This document shows positions 19,935 through 26,761 of a stretch of DNA of 45,697 nt, piece after piece. Source of the stretch: Nocardioidaceae bacterium (GTDB lineage: Bacteria; Actinomycetota; Actinomycetes; Propionibacteriales; Nocardioidaceae); assembly GCA_025934895.1 (NCBI GenBank), contig JAICWH010000008.1:1-45697 (forward strand). The letters run 5' to 3'. The notes beneath the pieces were generated by a model. It was not told where the DNA came from, searched no databases, and was given only the letters and a program-made list of their open reading frames with translations. The position numbers and the translations under genes were made by a program. Numbering within the stretch: position 1 is the stretch's first letter; each line of letters begins with the position of its first letter.

Positions 19935-20191
19935 CGCCCCTTGCCTGCGCTTCCCGGGCTGGGCCCGCGGCCTACGCTGTACGCCGGCGGCGGGGACACC
20001 CGCTCGCTCGTTCCTCGCTCGCCGGCCATGCCCGAGCCACAGCCCCGCCGCCGGCGTACCGCTCCGGCCGCTCGGTGCCCGGGCTGCGGATCCGCGGACG
20101 GCGACGCACCGGCCCCTCGCAGGCGAGATGCCGGCCCGGGCTCCGGCTCGGGGCGCTTGGACGTAGTACTGAGAACTGACTGGAAGTTGTG
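19935..20191. other. Non-coding gap between sufB and sufD
   Basis: About 255 bp without a gene inside an otherwise tightly packed operon. It holds the palindromic element described separately and ends with GGAAG, the ribosome-binding site of sufD. Confidence 0.7.
19967..20071. repeat. Imperfect palindromic element (29-bp arms) inside the suf operon
   Basis: The left arm 19967-19995 and right arm 20043-20071 pair at 25 of 29 positions, including an uninterrupted 17-bp stretch GTACGCCGGCGGCGGGG. The 47-nt loop contains short CGCTCG-type repeats. Arms of this length and a 105-bp size fit a REP/MITE-like element or a strong RNA hairpin that could modulate sufD expression. No other copy was found in this window. 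Confidence 0.75.
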
Positions 20192-21370
20192 ATGGTGACT
20201 GTTACTGAGAGCCCGGGTGTGGTGGGGGCTGTGGAGACCAGCGACAAGGTCGCCAGCCATCTGCATGCGGTGGCGTCGTTCGACCTGGCTGACCATCCGA
20301 TGCCGCACGGGCGGGAGGAGGTCTGGCGGTTCACGCCGCTGAAGCGGCTGCGGGGGGCGCTGGACGACACGCCGACGCACGACGACGAATCGGGACCGGC
20401 CGCCACCTACGAGGTGCGCGCGGGTGACGAGGTGCTTCTCGGCACTCTCGCGCCCGGCGAGGAGCCGCGAGGCAGGGGCCTGGTGCCCGGTGACCGGGCC
20501 GCCGCCGTCGCGTCGAAGAACACCGAGAAGGCACTGCACGTCAAGGTGCCGGCCGACACGCTGGTCGCCGAGCCGGTGCACATCATCGTGCAGGGCGGCG
20601 CCGGCAAGCGCAGCAACGCCCACCACGTCCTGGAGGTCGGCACGCACGCGAGCGTGACCTTCGTGGTCGAGCACCGCGGTTCGGGTGTGCACGCGGGCAA
20701 CGTCGAGGTGATCGTCGGCGACGGCGCCAACGTCTCGGTGGTCAGCCTCCAGGACTGGGACGACGACGCCGTCCACGTCGGGCAGCACGAGGCCACCATC
20801 GGTCGGGCCGCGAGCTACCGCCACGTCAGCATCTCCTTCGGCGGCGACGTGGTGCGGCTGACCAGCAACGTGCGCTACGACGGACCCGGTGGCCAGGCCG
20901 AGATGCTCGGTCTCTACTTCGCCGACGCCGGACAGCACCTCGAGCACCGGCTGTTCGTGGACCACAACGAGCCGAAGACCCGTTCCAACGTGGACTACAA
21001 GGGCGCACTGCAGGGTGCGGGAGCGCACTCGGTCTGGGTCGGGGACGTGCTGATCCGCAAGGTGGCGGAGGGCATCGACACCTACGAGTCCAACCGCAAC
21101 CTGGTGCTCACCGACGGGTGCCGAGCCGACTCGATCCCGAACCTCGAGATCGAGACCGGCGAGATCGTGGGCGCCGGGCACGCCTCGACCACCGGGCGCT
21201 TCGACGACCAGCAGCTGTTCTACCTGCAGTCGCGCGGCATCCATGAGGACGACGCGCGCCGCCTGGTGGTGCACGGCTTCTTCAACGACATCATCCGCAA
21301 GATCGGCATCCCGCAGATCGAGGAGAAGCTCCTCGCCACGGTCGAGGCGGAGCTGGAGAAGACCGTATGA
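20192..21370 (+). CDS. sufD: Fe-S cluster assembly subunit SufD
   Basis: SufB paralogue that completes the SufBC2D scaffold. The 392-aa protein starts MVTVTESPG, has REEVWRFTPLKRL near the N-terminus, a beta-helix core, and the C-terminal signature ASTTGRFDDQQLFYLQSRGIHEDDARRLVVHGFF. I prefer ATG 20192, 5 nt after GGAAG, over the GTG at 20189. Its stop TGA overlaps the ATG of an 18-codon frame that leads into the Rieske gene. Confidence 0.93.
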   Translation: MVTVTESPGVVGAVETSDKVASHLHAVASFDLADHPMPHGREEVWRFTPLKRLRGALDDTPTHDDESGPAATYEVRAGDEVLLGTLAPGEEPRGRGLVPGDRAAAVASKNTEKALHVKVPADTLVAEPVHIIVQGGAGKRSNAHHVLEVGTHASVTFVVEHRGSGVHAGNVEVIVGDGANVSVVSLQDWDDDAVHVGQHEATIGRAASYRHVSISFGGDVVRLTSNVRYDGPGGQAEMLGLYFADAGQHLEHRLFVDHNEPKTRSNVDYKGALQGAGAHSVWVGDVLIRKVAEGIDTYESNRNLVLTDGCRADSIPNLEIETGEIVGAGHASTTGRFDDQQLFYLQSRGIHEDDARRLVVHGFFNDIIRKIGIPQIEEKLLATVEAELEKTV

Positions 21371-21423
21371 ACACCCCGACCGGATACTCGCTCCGCCCCG
21401 CCTCCGCCGGAGACCCCGCATGA
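21367..21423 (+). other. 18-codon micro-ORF linking sufD to the Rieske gene
   Basis: ATG at 21367 overlaps the sufD stop (ATGA), runs for 18 codons, and its TGA at 21421-21423 overlaps the Rieske ATG (ATGA). This could keep ribosomes on the mRNA through the 49-nt gap. The peptide MNTPTGYSLRPASAGDPA has no recognised function, and GGAG 8 nt before the Rieske start means the coupling may be dispensable. Confidence 0.35.
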
Positions 21424-21749
21424 CGTTCCAGCGCGCGTGTGGCATCGCCGACGTGGCCTCCGGCGCCGTGCTGGCCGTGGCCGTGGACGGCACCGACGTG
21501 GCAGTCGTCCGGGACGGGGACGACTGGTACGCGATCGACGACGAGTGCTCGCACGCGTCGATCCCGCTCTCCGAAGGCGACGTCGAGGGTTGCGAGATCG
21601 AGTGCTGGCTGCACGGCTCGCGCTTCGACCTCCGCACCGGCAAGCCGAGCGGACCGCCGGCGACCGAGCCGGTGCCGGTCTACGCCGTCCGCGTCGAGGA
21701 CGACGACGTGCTCGTCGACGTCGAGACGCCGCTGAACACCGACAACTGA
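21420..21749 (+). CDS. Rieske [2Fe-2S] ferredoxin-type protein of the suf operon
   Basis: Small soluble electron carrier (109 aa) of the NirD/BphF ferredoxin type. The cluster ligands are C43 and H45 (ECSHASIPL) and C62 and H65 (CWLHGSRF), with normal C-x-H-x16-C-x2-H spacing. It is conserved between sufD and sufC in many actinobacteria; a role as electron donor in cluster assembly, or as an early client, is inferred from position only. The start ATG at 21420 has GGAG 8 nt upstream. Confidence 0.9.
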   Translation: MTFQRACGIADVASGAVLAVAVDGTDVAVVRDGDDWYAIDDECSHASIPLSEGDVEGCEIECWLHGSRFDLRTGKPSGPPATEPVPVYAVRVEDDDVLVDVETPLNTDN

Positions 21750-21786
21750 CCCCTGACCCCTGAGACACCGAGAAGGACACCACACC

Positions 21787-22563
21787 ATGGCAACGCTCGA
21801 GATCCGCGACCTGCACGTCACCGTCGACACCGGCGGTGCCCACGACGGGAGCGACGGTCCCAAGGAGATCCTCAAGGGCGTCGACCTCGTGATCCGACCG
21901 GGCGAGACCCACGCCATCATGGGCCCGAACGGGTCCGGCAAGTCGACCCTGGCCTACTCGATCGCCGGCCACCCGAAGTACACCGTCACCCGCGGCAGCG
22001 TCACCCTGGACGGCGCCGACGTGCTCGCCATGAAGGTCGACGAGCGGGCGCGTGCCGGGCTGTTCCTGGCCATGCAGTACCCCGTGGAGGTCCCGGGCGT
22101 CTCGGTGTCGAACTTCCTGCGCACCGCCAAGACCGCCATCGACGGTGAGGCGCCCAAGCTGCGCACCTGGGTCAAGGACGTGAACACCGCGATGGCCGCC
22201 ATGAAGATGGACCCGGCCTTCGCCACCCGCTCGGTCAACGAGGGCTTCTCCGGTGGCGAGAAGAAGCGTCACGAGATCCTGCAGCTCGAGCTGCTCGACC
22301 CCCAGGTCGCGGTCCTCGACGAGACCGACTCCGGTCTGGACATCGACGCGCTCCGGGTGGTCTCGGACGGCGTGAACCGGTTCAAGGCGAACGGCGACCG
22401 GGGCGTCCTGCTGATCACCCACTACACCCGCATCCTGCGCTACATCACACCGGACTTCGTGCACGTGTTCGTCGACGGCCGGATCGCCGAGGAGGGCGGC
22501 CCGGAGCTGGCCGACCGGCTCGAGGCCGAGGGCTACGACCGGTTCACCACGACGACCGTCTGA
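21787..22563 (+). CDS. sufC: SUF system ATPase SufC
   Basis: ABC-type ATPase that powers conformational change of the SufBCD scaffold; not a transporter. The 258-aa protein has Walker A GPNGSGKS (about residues 46-53), signature FSGGEKKRHEI, Walker B VAVLDETDSGLDID (SufC-specific DETDSGLD) and switch His in LLITHYTRIL. Starts at ATG 21787 and precedes sufS by 31 bp. Confidence 0.96.
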   Translation: MATLEIRDLHVTVDTGGAHDGSDGPKEILKGVDLVIRPGETHAIMGPNGSGKSTLAYSIAGHPKYTVTRGSVTLDGADVLAMKVDERARAGLFLAMQYPVEVPGVSVSNFLRTAKTAIDGEAPKLRTWVKDVNTAMAAMKMDPAFATRSVNEGFSGGEKKRHEILQLELLDPQVAVLDETDSGLDIDALRVVSDGVNRFKANGDRGVLLITHYTRILRYITPDFVHVFVDGRIAEEGGPELADRLEAEGYDRFTTTTV

Positions 22564-22594
22564 TGCAGCCGCAACCGAGGAAAGGAGGCCGACC

Positions 22595-23872
22595 ATGACG
22601 GTCGAGACGGTCCACCTGCCCGGCCTCCTCGACGGGCTGGACGTGATCCGGGACGACTTCCCGATCCTGTCCCGCACGCTCGCGGACGGCCACCCGCTGG
22701 TCTACCTGGACAGTGCGAACACCTCGCAGAAGCCGCAGGTGGTGATCGACGCGATGGTGGACCACCTCGAGCGGCACAACGCCAACGTCGCTCGTGCCAT
22801 GCACCAGCTCGGTGCCGAGTCGACCGCCGGCTTCGAGGGCGGGCGCGACAAGGTCGCCGCATTCCTCAACGCACCCTCGCGCGAGGAGGTCATCTTCACC
22901 AAGAACGCCTCCGAGGCGATCAACCTGGTGGCGAACACCCTCGCCTGGGCCCGTGGGCCGCTGCAGGTCGGCGAGGGTGACGAGGTGCTGGTCACCGAGA
23001 TGGAGCACCACTCCAACATCGTCCCGTGGCAGCTGCTCACCGAGCGCACCGGCGCCCGGCTGCGCTGGTTCGGGATCACCGACGACGGGCTGCTCGACCT
23101 CAGCGACATCGACGAGCTGATCAACGAGCGCACCAAGGTGGTCTCCCTCACCTGGGTCTCGAACATGCTCGGCACCGTCAACCCGGTCGCGGAGATCGCC
23201 CGTCGGGCCCACGAGGTCGGTGCCGTGGTCCTCCTGGACGCCGCCCAGGCGGTCCCGCAGATGCCCGTGGACGTGCAGGCGTCAGGTGCGGACTTCGTGG
23301 TGTTCACCGGCCACAAGGTCACCGGCCCGACCGGGATCGGGGTGCTGTGGGGCCGTCGCGAGGTCCTCGAGCAGCTGCCGCCGTTCCTCGGGGGAGGCGA
23401 GATGATCGCGACCGTGTCGATGGAGCGGTCGACGTACGCGGGGATCCCGCACAGGTTCGAGGCCGGCACCCCACCGATCGTCGAGGCGGTCGGGCTCGGT
23501 GCCGCGGTGGACTACCTGGCTGCCATCGGGATGCACAACGTGCGCGCGCACGAGGAGGCCATCACCCGTTACGCGCTCGAGGGGCTCGCCACGGTCAGCG
23601 GTCTGACGGTGCTCGGGCCGCAGCAGGCCGAGCAGCGTGGCGGCGCGATCTCCTTCGAGATCGAGGGCATCCATCCCCACGACGTGAGCCAGGTCTTGGA
23701 CAGCCGCGGGATCGCCGTACGCGCCGGGCACCACTGTGCGAAGCCCGCGCACAAGCGGTTCGGGGTGCAGAGCTCGACGCGGATGTCGTCCTACCTGTAC
23801 ACGACGCCGGGCGAGATCGACGCGCTGGTCGACGGGTTGGAGTACACCAAGAAGTACTTCAGGGCGGGCTGA
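22595..23872 (+). CDS. sufS: Cysteine desulfurase SufS
   Basis: PLP enzyme that removes sulfur from cysteine as a persulfide for cluster assembly. The 425-aa protein has the PLP lysine K241 in FTGHKVTGPTG, His of EMEHHSN, and the persulfide cysteine C381 in RAGHHCAKPA. Class II (SufS) features fit, with SufU as partner. A strong ribosome site (AAAGGAGG) precedes ATG 22595. Confidence 0.96.
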   Translation: MTVETVHLPGLLDGLDVIRDDFPILSRTLADGHPLVYLDSANTSQKPQVVIDAMVDHLERHNANVARAMHQLGAESTAGFEGGRDKVAAFLNAPSREEVIFTKNASEAINLVANTLAWARGPLQVGEGDEVLVTEMEHHSNIVPWQLLTERTGARLRWFGITDDGLLDLSDIDELINERTKVVSLTWVSNMLGTVNPVAEIARRAHEVGAVVLLDAAQAVPQMPVDVQASGADFVVFTGHKVTGPTGIGVLWGRREVLEQLPPFLGGGEMIATVSMERSTYAGIPHRFEAGTPPIVEAVGLGAAVDYLAAIGMHNVRAHEEAITRYALEGLATVSGLTVLGPQQAEQRGGAISFEIEGIHPHDVSQVLDSRGIAVRAGHHCAKPAHKRFGVQSSTRMSSYLYTTPGEIDALVDGLEYTKKYFRAG

Positions 23873-23877
23873 GCGCC

Positions 23878-24363
23878 ATGGATCTCGACGCGCTCTACCA
23901 GGAGATCATCCTGGACCACTACAAGAACCCGCACCATGCCGGCCTGCGCGACCCGTTCGAGGCCGAGGTGCACCACGTGAACCCGACCTGCGGTGACGAG
24001 GTGACCTTGCGTGTGCACCTGTCCGGAGCCGGTGCCGACGCGGTCGTCGAGGACGTGTCGTACGACGCGGAGGGCTGCTCGATCAGCCAGGCCGCCGCGT
24101 CGGTGATGACCGACCTGGTGATCGGCCGGTCGCTGACCGACGCGCTCGCCGTGCACGAGAGCTTCCTGACCCTGATGCAGGGCAGGGGAGGGGTCGAGCC
24201 GGACGAGGACGTGCTCGAGGACGCGATCGCGTTCGCCGGCGTCGCGAAGTTCCCGGCGCGCGTCAAGTGCGCGCTGCTGTCCTGGATGGCGTGGAAGGAC
24301 GCGACGGCCCGGATCGTCGCGGGCGAGACCGCCGTACCCACCGAGACCGAGGAGACCCGATGA
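23878..24363 (+). CDS. sufU: Zinc-dependent sulfurtransferase SufU
   Basis: Accepts persulfide sulfur from SufS in Gram-positive SUF systems. The 161-aa protein resembles IscU but has the SufU arrangement: C38 and D40 (NPTCGD), C67 (EGCSIS) and C131 (RVKCAL) as zinc/sulfur ligands, plus the longer loop between C67 and C131. ATG at 23878 is 5 nt after the sufS stop; the stop overlaps sufT as ATGA. Confidence 0.94.
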   Translation: MDLDALYQEIILDHYKNPHHAGLRDPFEAEVHHVNPTCGDEVTLRVHLSGAGADAVVEDVSYDAEGCSISQAAASVMTDLVIGRSLTDALAVHESFLTLMQGRGGVEPDEDVLEDAIAFAGVAKFPARVKCALLSWMAWKDATARIVAGETAVPTETEETR

Positions 24364-24755
24364 CCGTCAACGAGACCCACACCCCCGACCACAGCGACCT
24401 GCCCGAGGTGGACACCACTGTCGCCGGGTCGCCGGGTTCCGAGGGGACCGTCACCGTGGAGGAGGTCACCGAGGCGATGAAGGACGTCGTCGACCCCGAG
24501 CTCGGCATCAACGTCGTCGACCTGGGCCTCATCTACGATGTGCACCTCGACGAGGGCAGCAACGTCGTCCTGGACATGACGCTGACCTCGGCCGCCTGCC
24601 CGTTGACCGACGTGATCACCGACCAGACCAACCAGGCGCTCGAGGGGCTGGTCAACGACGTGACGATCAACTGGGTCTGGATGCCGCCGTGGGGTCCGGA
24701 CAAGATCACCGACGACGGCCGCGAGATGCTCCGCGCCCTCGGCTTCAACGTCTGA
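24360..24755 (+). CDS. sufT: SufT, MIP18/DUF59-family Fe-S maturation factor
   Basis: Small auxiliary protein (131 aa) of the DUF59 family thought to assist Fe-S cluster delivery. After an acidic, Thr-rich N-terminal 35 residues it shows VTEAMKDVVDPELGINVVDLGLIYDV and MTLTSAACPLTDVI, with the conserved reactive Cys of AACPL, then WMPPWGPDKITDDGREML. Overlaps sufU by 4 bp and ends the core suf operon. In M. tuberculosis the equivalent gene also ends the operon. Confidence 0.93.
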   Translation: MTVNETHTPDHSDLPEVDTTVAGSPGSEGTVTVEEVTEAMKDVVDPELGINVVDLGLIYDVHLDEGSNVVLDMTLTSAACPLTDVITDQTNQALEGLVNDVTINWVWMPPWGPDKITDDGREMLRALGFNV

Positions 24756-24779
24756 GAGGGTCACGCGGATGACCGGCCG

Positions 24780-25574
24780 ATGACCTCGCCGCGGACCGTG
24801 CTCGTGCCCGCTGAGCGGGTGGTCCGCTGGTTCGACAACTTCGCGAGCCGGCACGGTGAGGCGTCCTACGCCGTGGCCGGCGGGCTGATGCACGCCTCGG
24901 CATCGGACAGCGCGTCGGCGCATGCCGCACTCCCCTTCGAGCGGGCGTACGACGGACCGGCCACCCCGGCCGCCCTCGCCGCCGCGGTGGTCGTCCCGCG
25001 CAGGTGGGGCGTGCTGCTGGTCCGCAAGGGCGGCTTCGCCGTCGCCGCCGTCGCGAGGGACCGGGTCGTCGAGTCGAAGGTGGGCCAACGCCACGTGCAG
25101 GGCCGCACCAAGGCCGGCGGGCAGAGCCAGCAACGCTTCGCACGGCGGCGGGACAACCAGGCCCGGCAGGCCTACGAGGCGGCCGCAGGGCACGCGGCAC
25201 GGATCCTCATCGGCCCGATCGCCGCCCTGGTGTGCGGAGGCGACCGCACCGCCGTGGAGCTGGTGCTCGAGGATCCGCGGCTGCGAGCGGCGGCCGCCCT
25301 GCGGGTCGGGCCCTGGCTCGCTGTTCCCGACCCGCGTCGAGCGGTCCTCGACCAGGCGGTCCGTGACGGATGCTCGGTTCTGGTGACCGTCTCGGATCCG
25401 CGGACAGGTCACGCAGCGTCGGCCGGAGATGAGTCGGCCGGAGATGAGTCGGCCGGAGATGAGTCGGCCGGAGATGAGTCGGCCGGAGATGAGTCGGCCG
25501 GAGATGAGTCGGCCGGAGATGAGTCGGCCGGAGATGGGTCGGCCGGAGATGGGTCGGCCGGAGATGATCCGTGA
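24780..25574 (+). CDS. acVLRF1-type peptidyl-tRNA hydrolase (Vms1-like release factor) with SAGDE-repeat tail
   Basis: Matches the actinobacterial Vms1-like release factor 1 family, eRF1-like proteins thought to release nascent chains from stalled ribosomes. The key segment is GRTKAGGQSQQRFARRR (residues 108-124), containing the GGQ-like catalytic loop with Gln115 and the following QQRFARRR. The C-terminus (about residues 214-263) consists of ten SAGDE-like pentapeptides and is highly acidic; this tail is not part of the family as I know it. Starts 24 nt after sufT, perhaps in the same transcript. Confidence 0.82.
   Translation: MTSPRTVLVPAERVVRWFDNFASRHGEASYAVAGGLMHASASDSASAHAALPFERAYDGPATPAALAAAVVVPRRWGVLLVRKGGFAVAAVARDRVVESKVGQRHVQGRTKAGGQSQQRFARRRDNQARQAYEAAAGHAARILIGPIAALVCGGDRTAVELVLEDPRLRAAAALRVGPWLAVPDPRRAVLDQAVRDGCSVLVTVSDPRTGHAASAGDESAGDESAGDESAGDESAGDESAGDESAGDESAGDGSAGDGSAGDDP
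25419..25568 (+). repeat. 15-bp tandem repeat, ten copies (VNTR-like)
   Basis: TCGGCCGGAGATGAG is repeated with almost no change: seven SAGDE, two SAGDG and one SAGDD codon sets. Near identity of copies, including synonymous positions, points to recent expansion by slippage. Because the unit is 15 bp, changes in copy number keep the frame and alter only the length of the acidic tail. Confidence 0.95.
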
Positions 25575-25618
25575 GACAGCGGCCAGCGCGGCCCGATGCC
25601 CGGGGGATGGTGCACGGC

Positions 25619-25672
25619 GCGCTCCCCATGGCAAGCGGGCGCATCCCACGGGTCATCACCCATGGGGAGCGC
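25619..25672. terminator. 13-bp inverted repeat between convergent genes, possible terminator
   Basis: GCGCTCCCCATGG (25619-25631) is the exact inverse of CCATGGGGAGCGC (25660-25672), with a 28-nt loop. It lies in the 147-bp space between the acVLRF1 stop and the stop of the small membrane protein gene on the other strand. There is no T-run, so a classical intrinsic terminator is not shown. Confidence 0.4.
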
Positions 25673-25721
25673 CCATCGCCCTGCATCCCCTGGTAATCCG
25701 CAGGGCGGGTCGGGTCGGCGT

Positions 25722-25967
25722 TCAGGCCGGGGCGGTCGGACCGGGTAGCTGCTCGACGTGCGGAGGCGGAGACACGGCGGTGACCGAGCGGGGGACCGGT
25801 CGACCGGTCAGGTCCTCGAGCACCGAGTCACCGGTCCGGCGTCCGGGAACACGGCGGCGCCGCCCCTGCGGTGGCACCGTCGCGGGGCGCCGCTTCCGCA
25901 GCAGAAGGAGGGCAGCGGAGACGGCCAGGGCGACGAGAGTGGCGAGGGCGGTGGTCCGCAGGGTCAT
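25722..25967 (-). CDS. Small single-pass membrane protein, function unknown
   Basis: An 81-aa protein with one hydrophobic helix (TALATLVALAVSAALLLL, about residues 6-23) followed by RKRR and an Arg/Pro-rich cytoplasmic tail, so it is probably N-out/C-in. The ATG start overlaps the aldo/keto reductase stop as ATGA, which supports it as a real third gene of the permease operon. I do not recognise the family. Confidence 0.6.
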   Translation of the reverse strand: MTLRTTALATLVALAVSAALLLLRKRRPATVPPQGRRRRVPGRRTGDSVLEDLTGRPVPRSVTAVSPPPHVEQLPGPTAPA

Positions 25968-26761
25968 GACGCCTGCCCCAGCCCGTCGAGCGCGGCCATG
26001 TCCTCGGGCGCCAGCTCGAAGCCCCCGACGTCGGCGTTGGCCCGGATCCGCTCCGCCCTGCTCGACTTGGGGATCACCACCACCCCCTGCTGGAGGTGCC
26101 AGCGGATGATCACTTGGGCCGGTGTGCGCCCCAGCCGCTTCGCGATCCCCGTGATCGTCGGATCCTCCACGGCGCCCCCCCGCAACCCGCTGTAGCCCTC
26201 GAGGACCACGCCCCGTGACCGGTGCCCGTCGAGGACTGCGGCGTCGAAGAGCAACGGGCTCCACCTGACCTGGTTGACCGCAGGCGGGGTGCCGGTTGCC
26301 GAGGTCACCTCGTCGATGAGGTTCACGTCGAAGTTGCTGACGCCGATGTCGCGCACCAGACCCGACTCGCGGGCCTCGGTGAACGCCCGCCAGATGTCGA
26401 CGTCGGCAGGTCCCCCTGCGGGCCAGTGCACCAGCCACAGGTCCACGCGGTCGGTGTCGAGCAGGTCCAGGCTCTGCTTGAGCGTGTCCAGCTCGCGCCC
26501 CGCCCGGTTGGGTGGGCACTTGGTGGTGACGAACACCTCCTCGCGCGGGACCGCGCTCTCCCTGAGCGCCTGCCCCACCTGGCCCTCGTTGCCGTAGATC
26601 ATCGCCGTGTCGAGATGCCGGTAGCCCGCCTCCAGCGCCGTCGAGGTGGCACGCACGGCGTCCGCGCCCTTGATCTGCCAGGTGCCGAACCCGAGCAGCG
26701 GCATCCGTGCGCCGCTCGGAAGGACTGCCACGTCGGACGGCAGCTGCGGTGCGTCGGTCAT
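25964..26761 (-). CDS. Aldo/keto reductase
   Basis: NADPH-dependent carbonyl reductase of the AKR5-like (2,5-diketo-D-gluconate reductase type) group, 265 aa. Catalytic tetrad visible: Asp and Tyr in HLDTAMIYGNEGQVG, Lys in FVTTKCPP and His in LWLVHWP. The cofactor segment VVVIPKSSRAERIRAN near residue 230 is typical for NADPH binding. Starts MTDAPQLPSD with ATG overlapping the permease stop (ATGA). Substrate unknown. Confidence 0.92.
   Translation of the reverse strand: MTDAPQLPSDVAVLPSGARMPLLGFGTWQIKGADAVRATSTALEAGYRHLDTAMIYGNEGQVGQALRESAVPREEVFVTTKCPPNRAGRELDTLKQSLDLLDTDRVDLWLVHWPAGGPADVDIWRAFTEARESGLVRDIGVSNFDVNLIDEVTSATGTPPAVNQVRWSPLLFDAAVLDGHRSRGVVLEGYSGLRGGAVEDPTITGIAKRLGRTPAQVIIRWHLQQGVVVIPKSSRAERIRANADVGGFELAPEDMAALDGLGQAS

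Noticed and set aside
25419-25568. CRISPR or non-coding satellite
   Set aside because: The 15-bp units are in frame and code for the C-terminal tail of the acVLRF1-type protein; no spacers.
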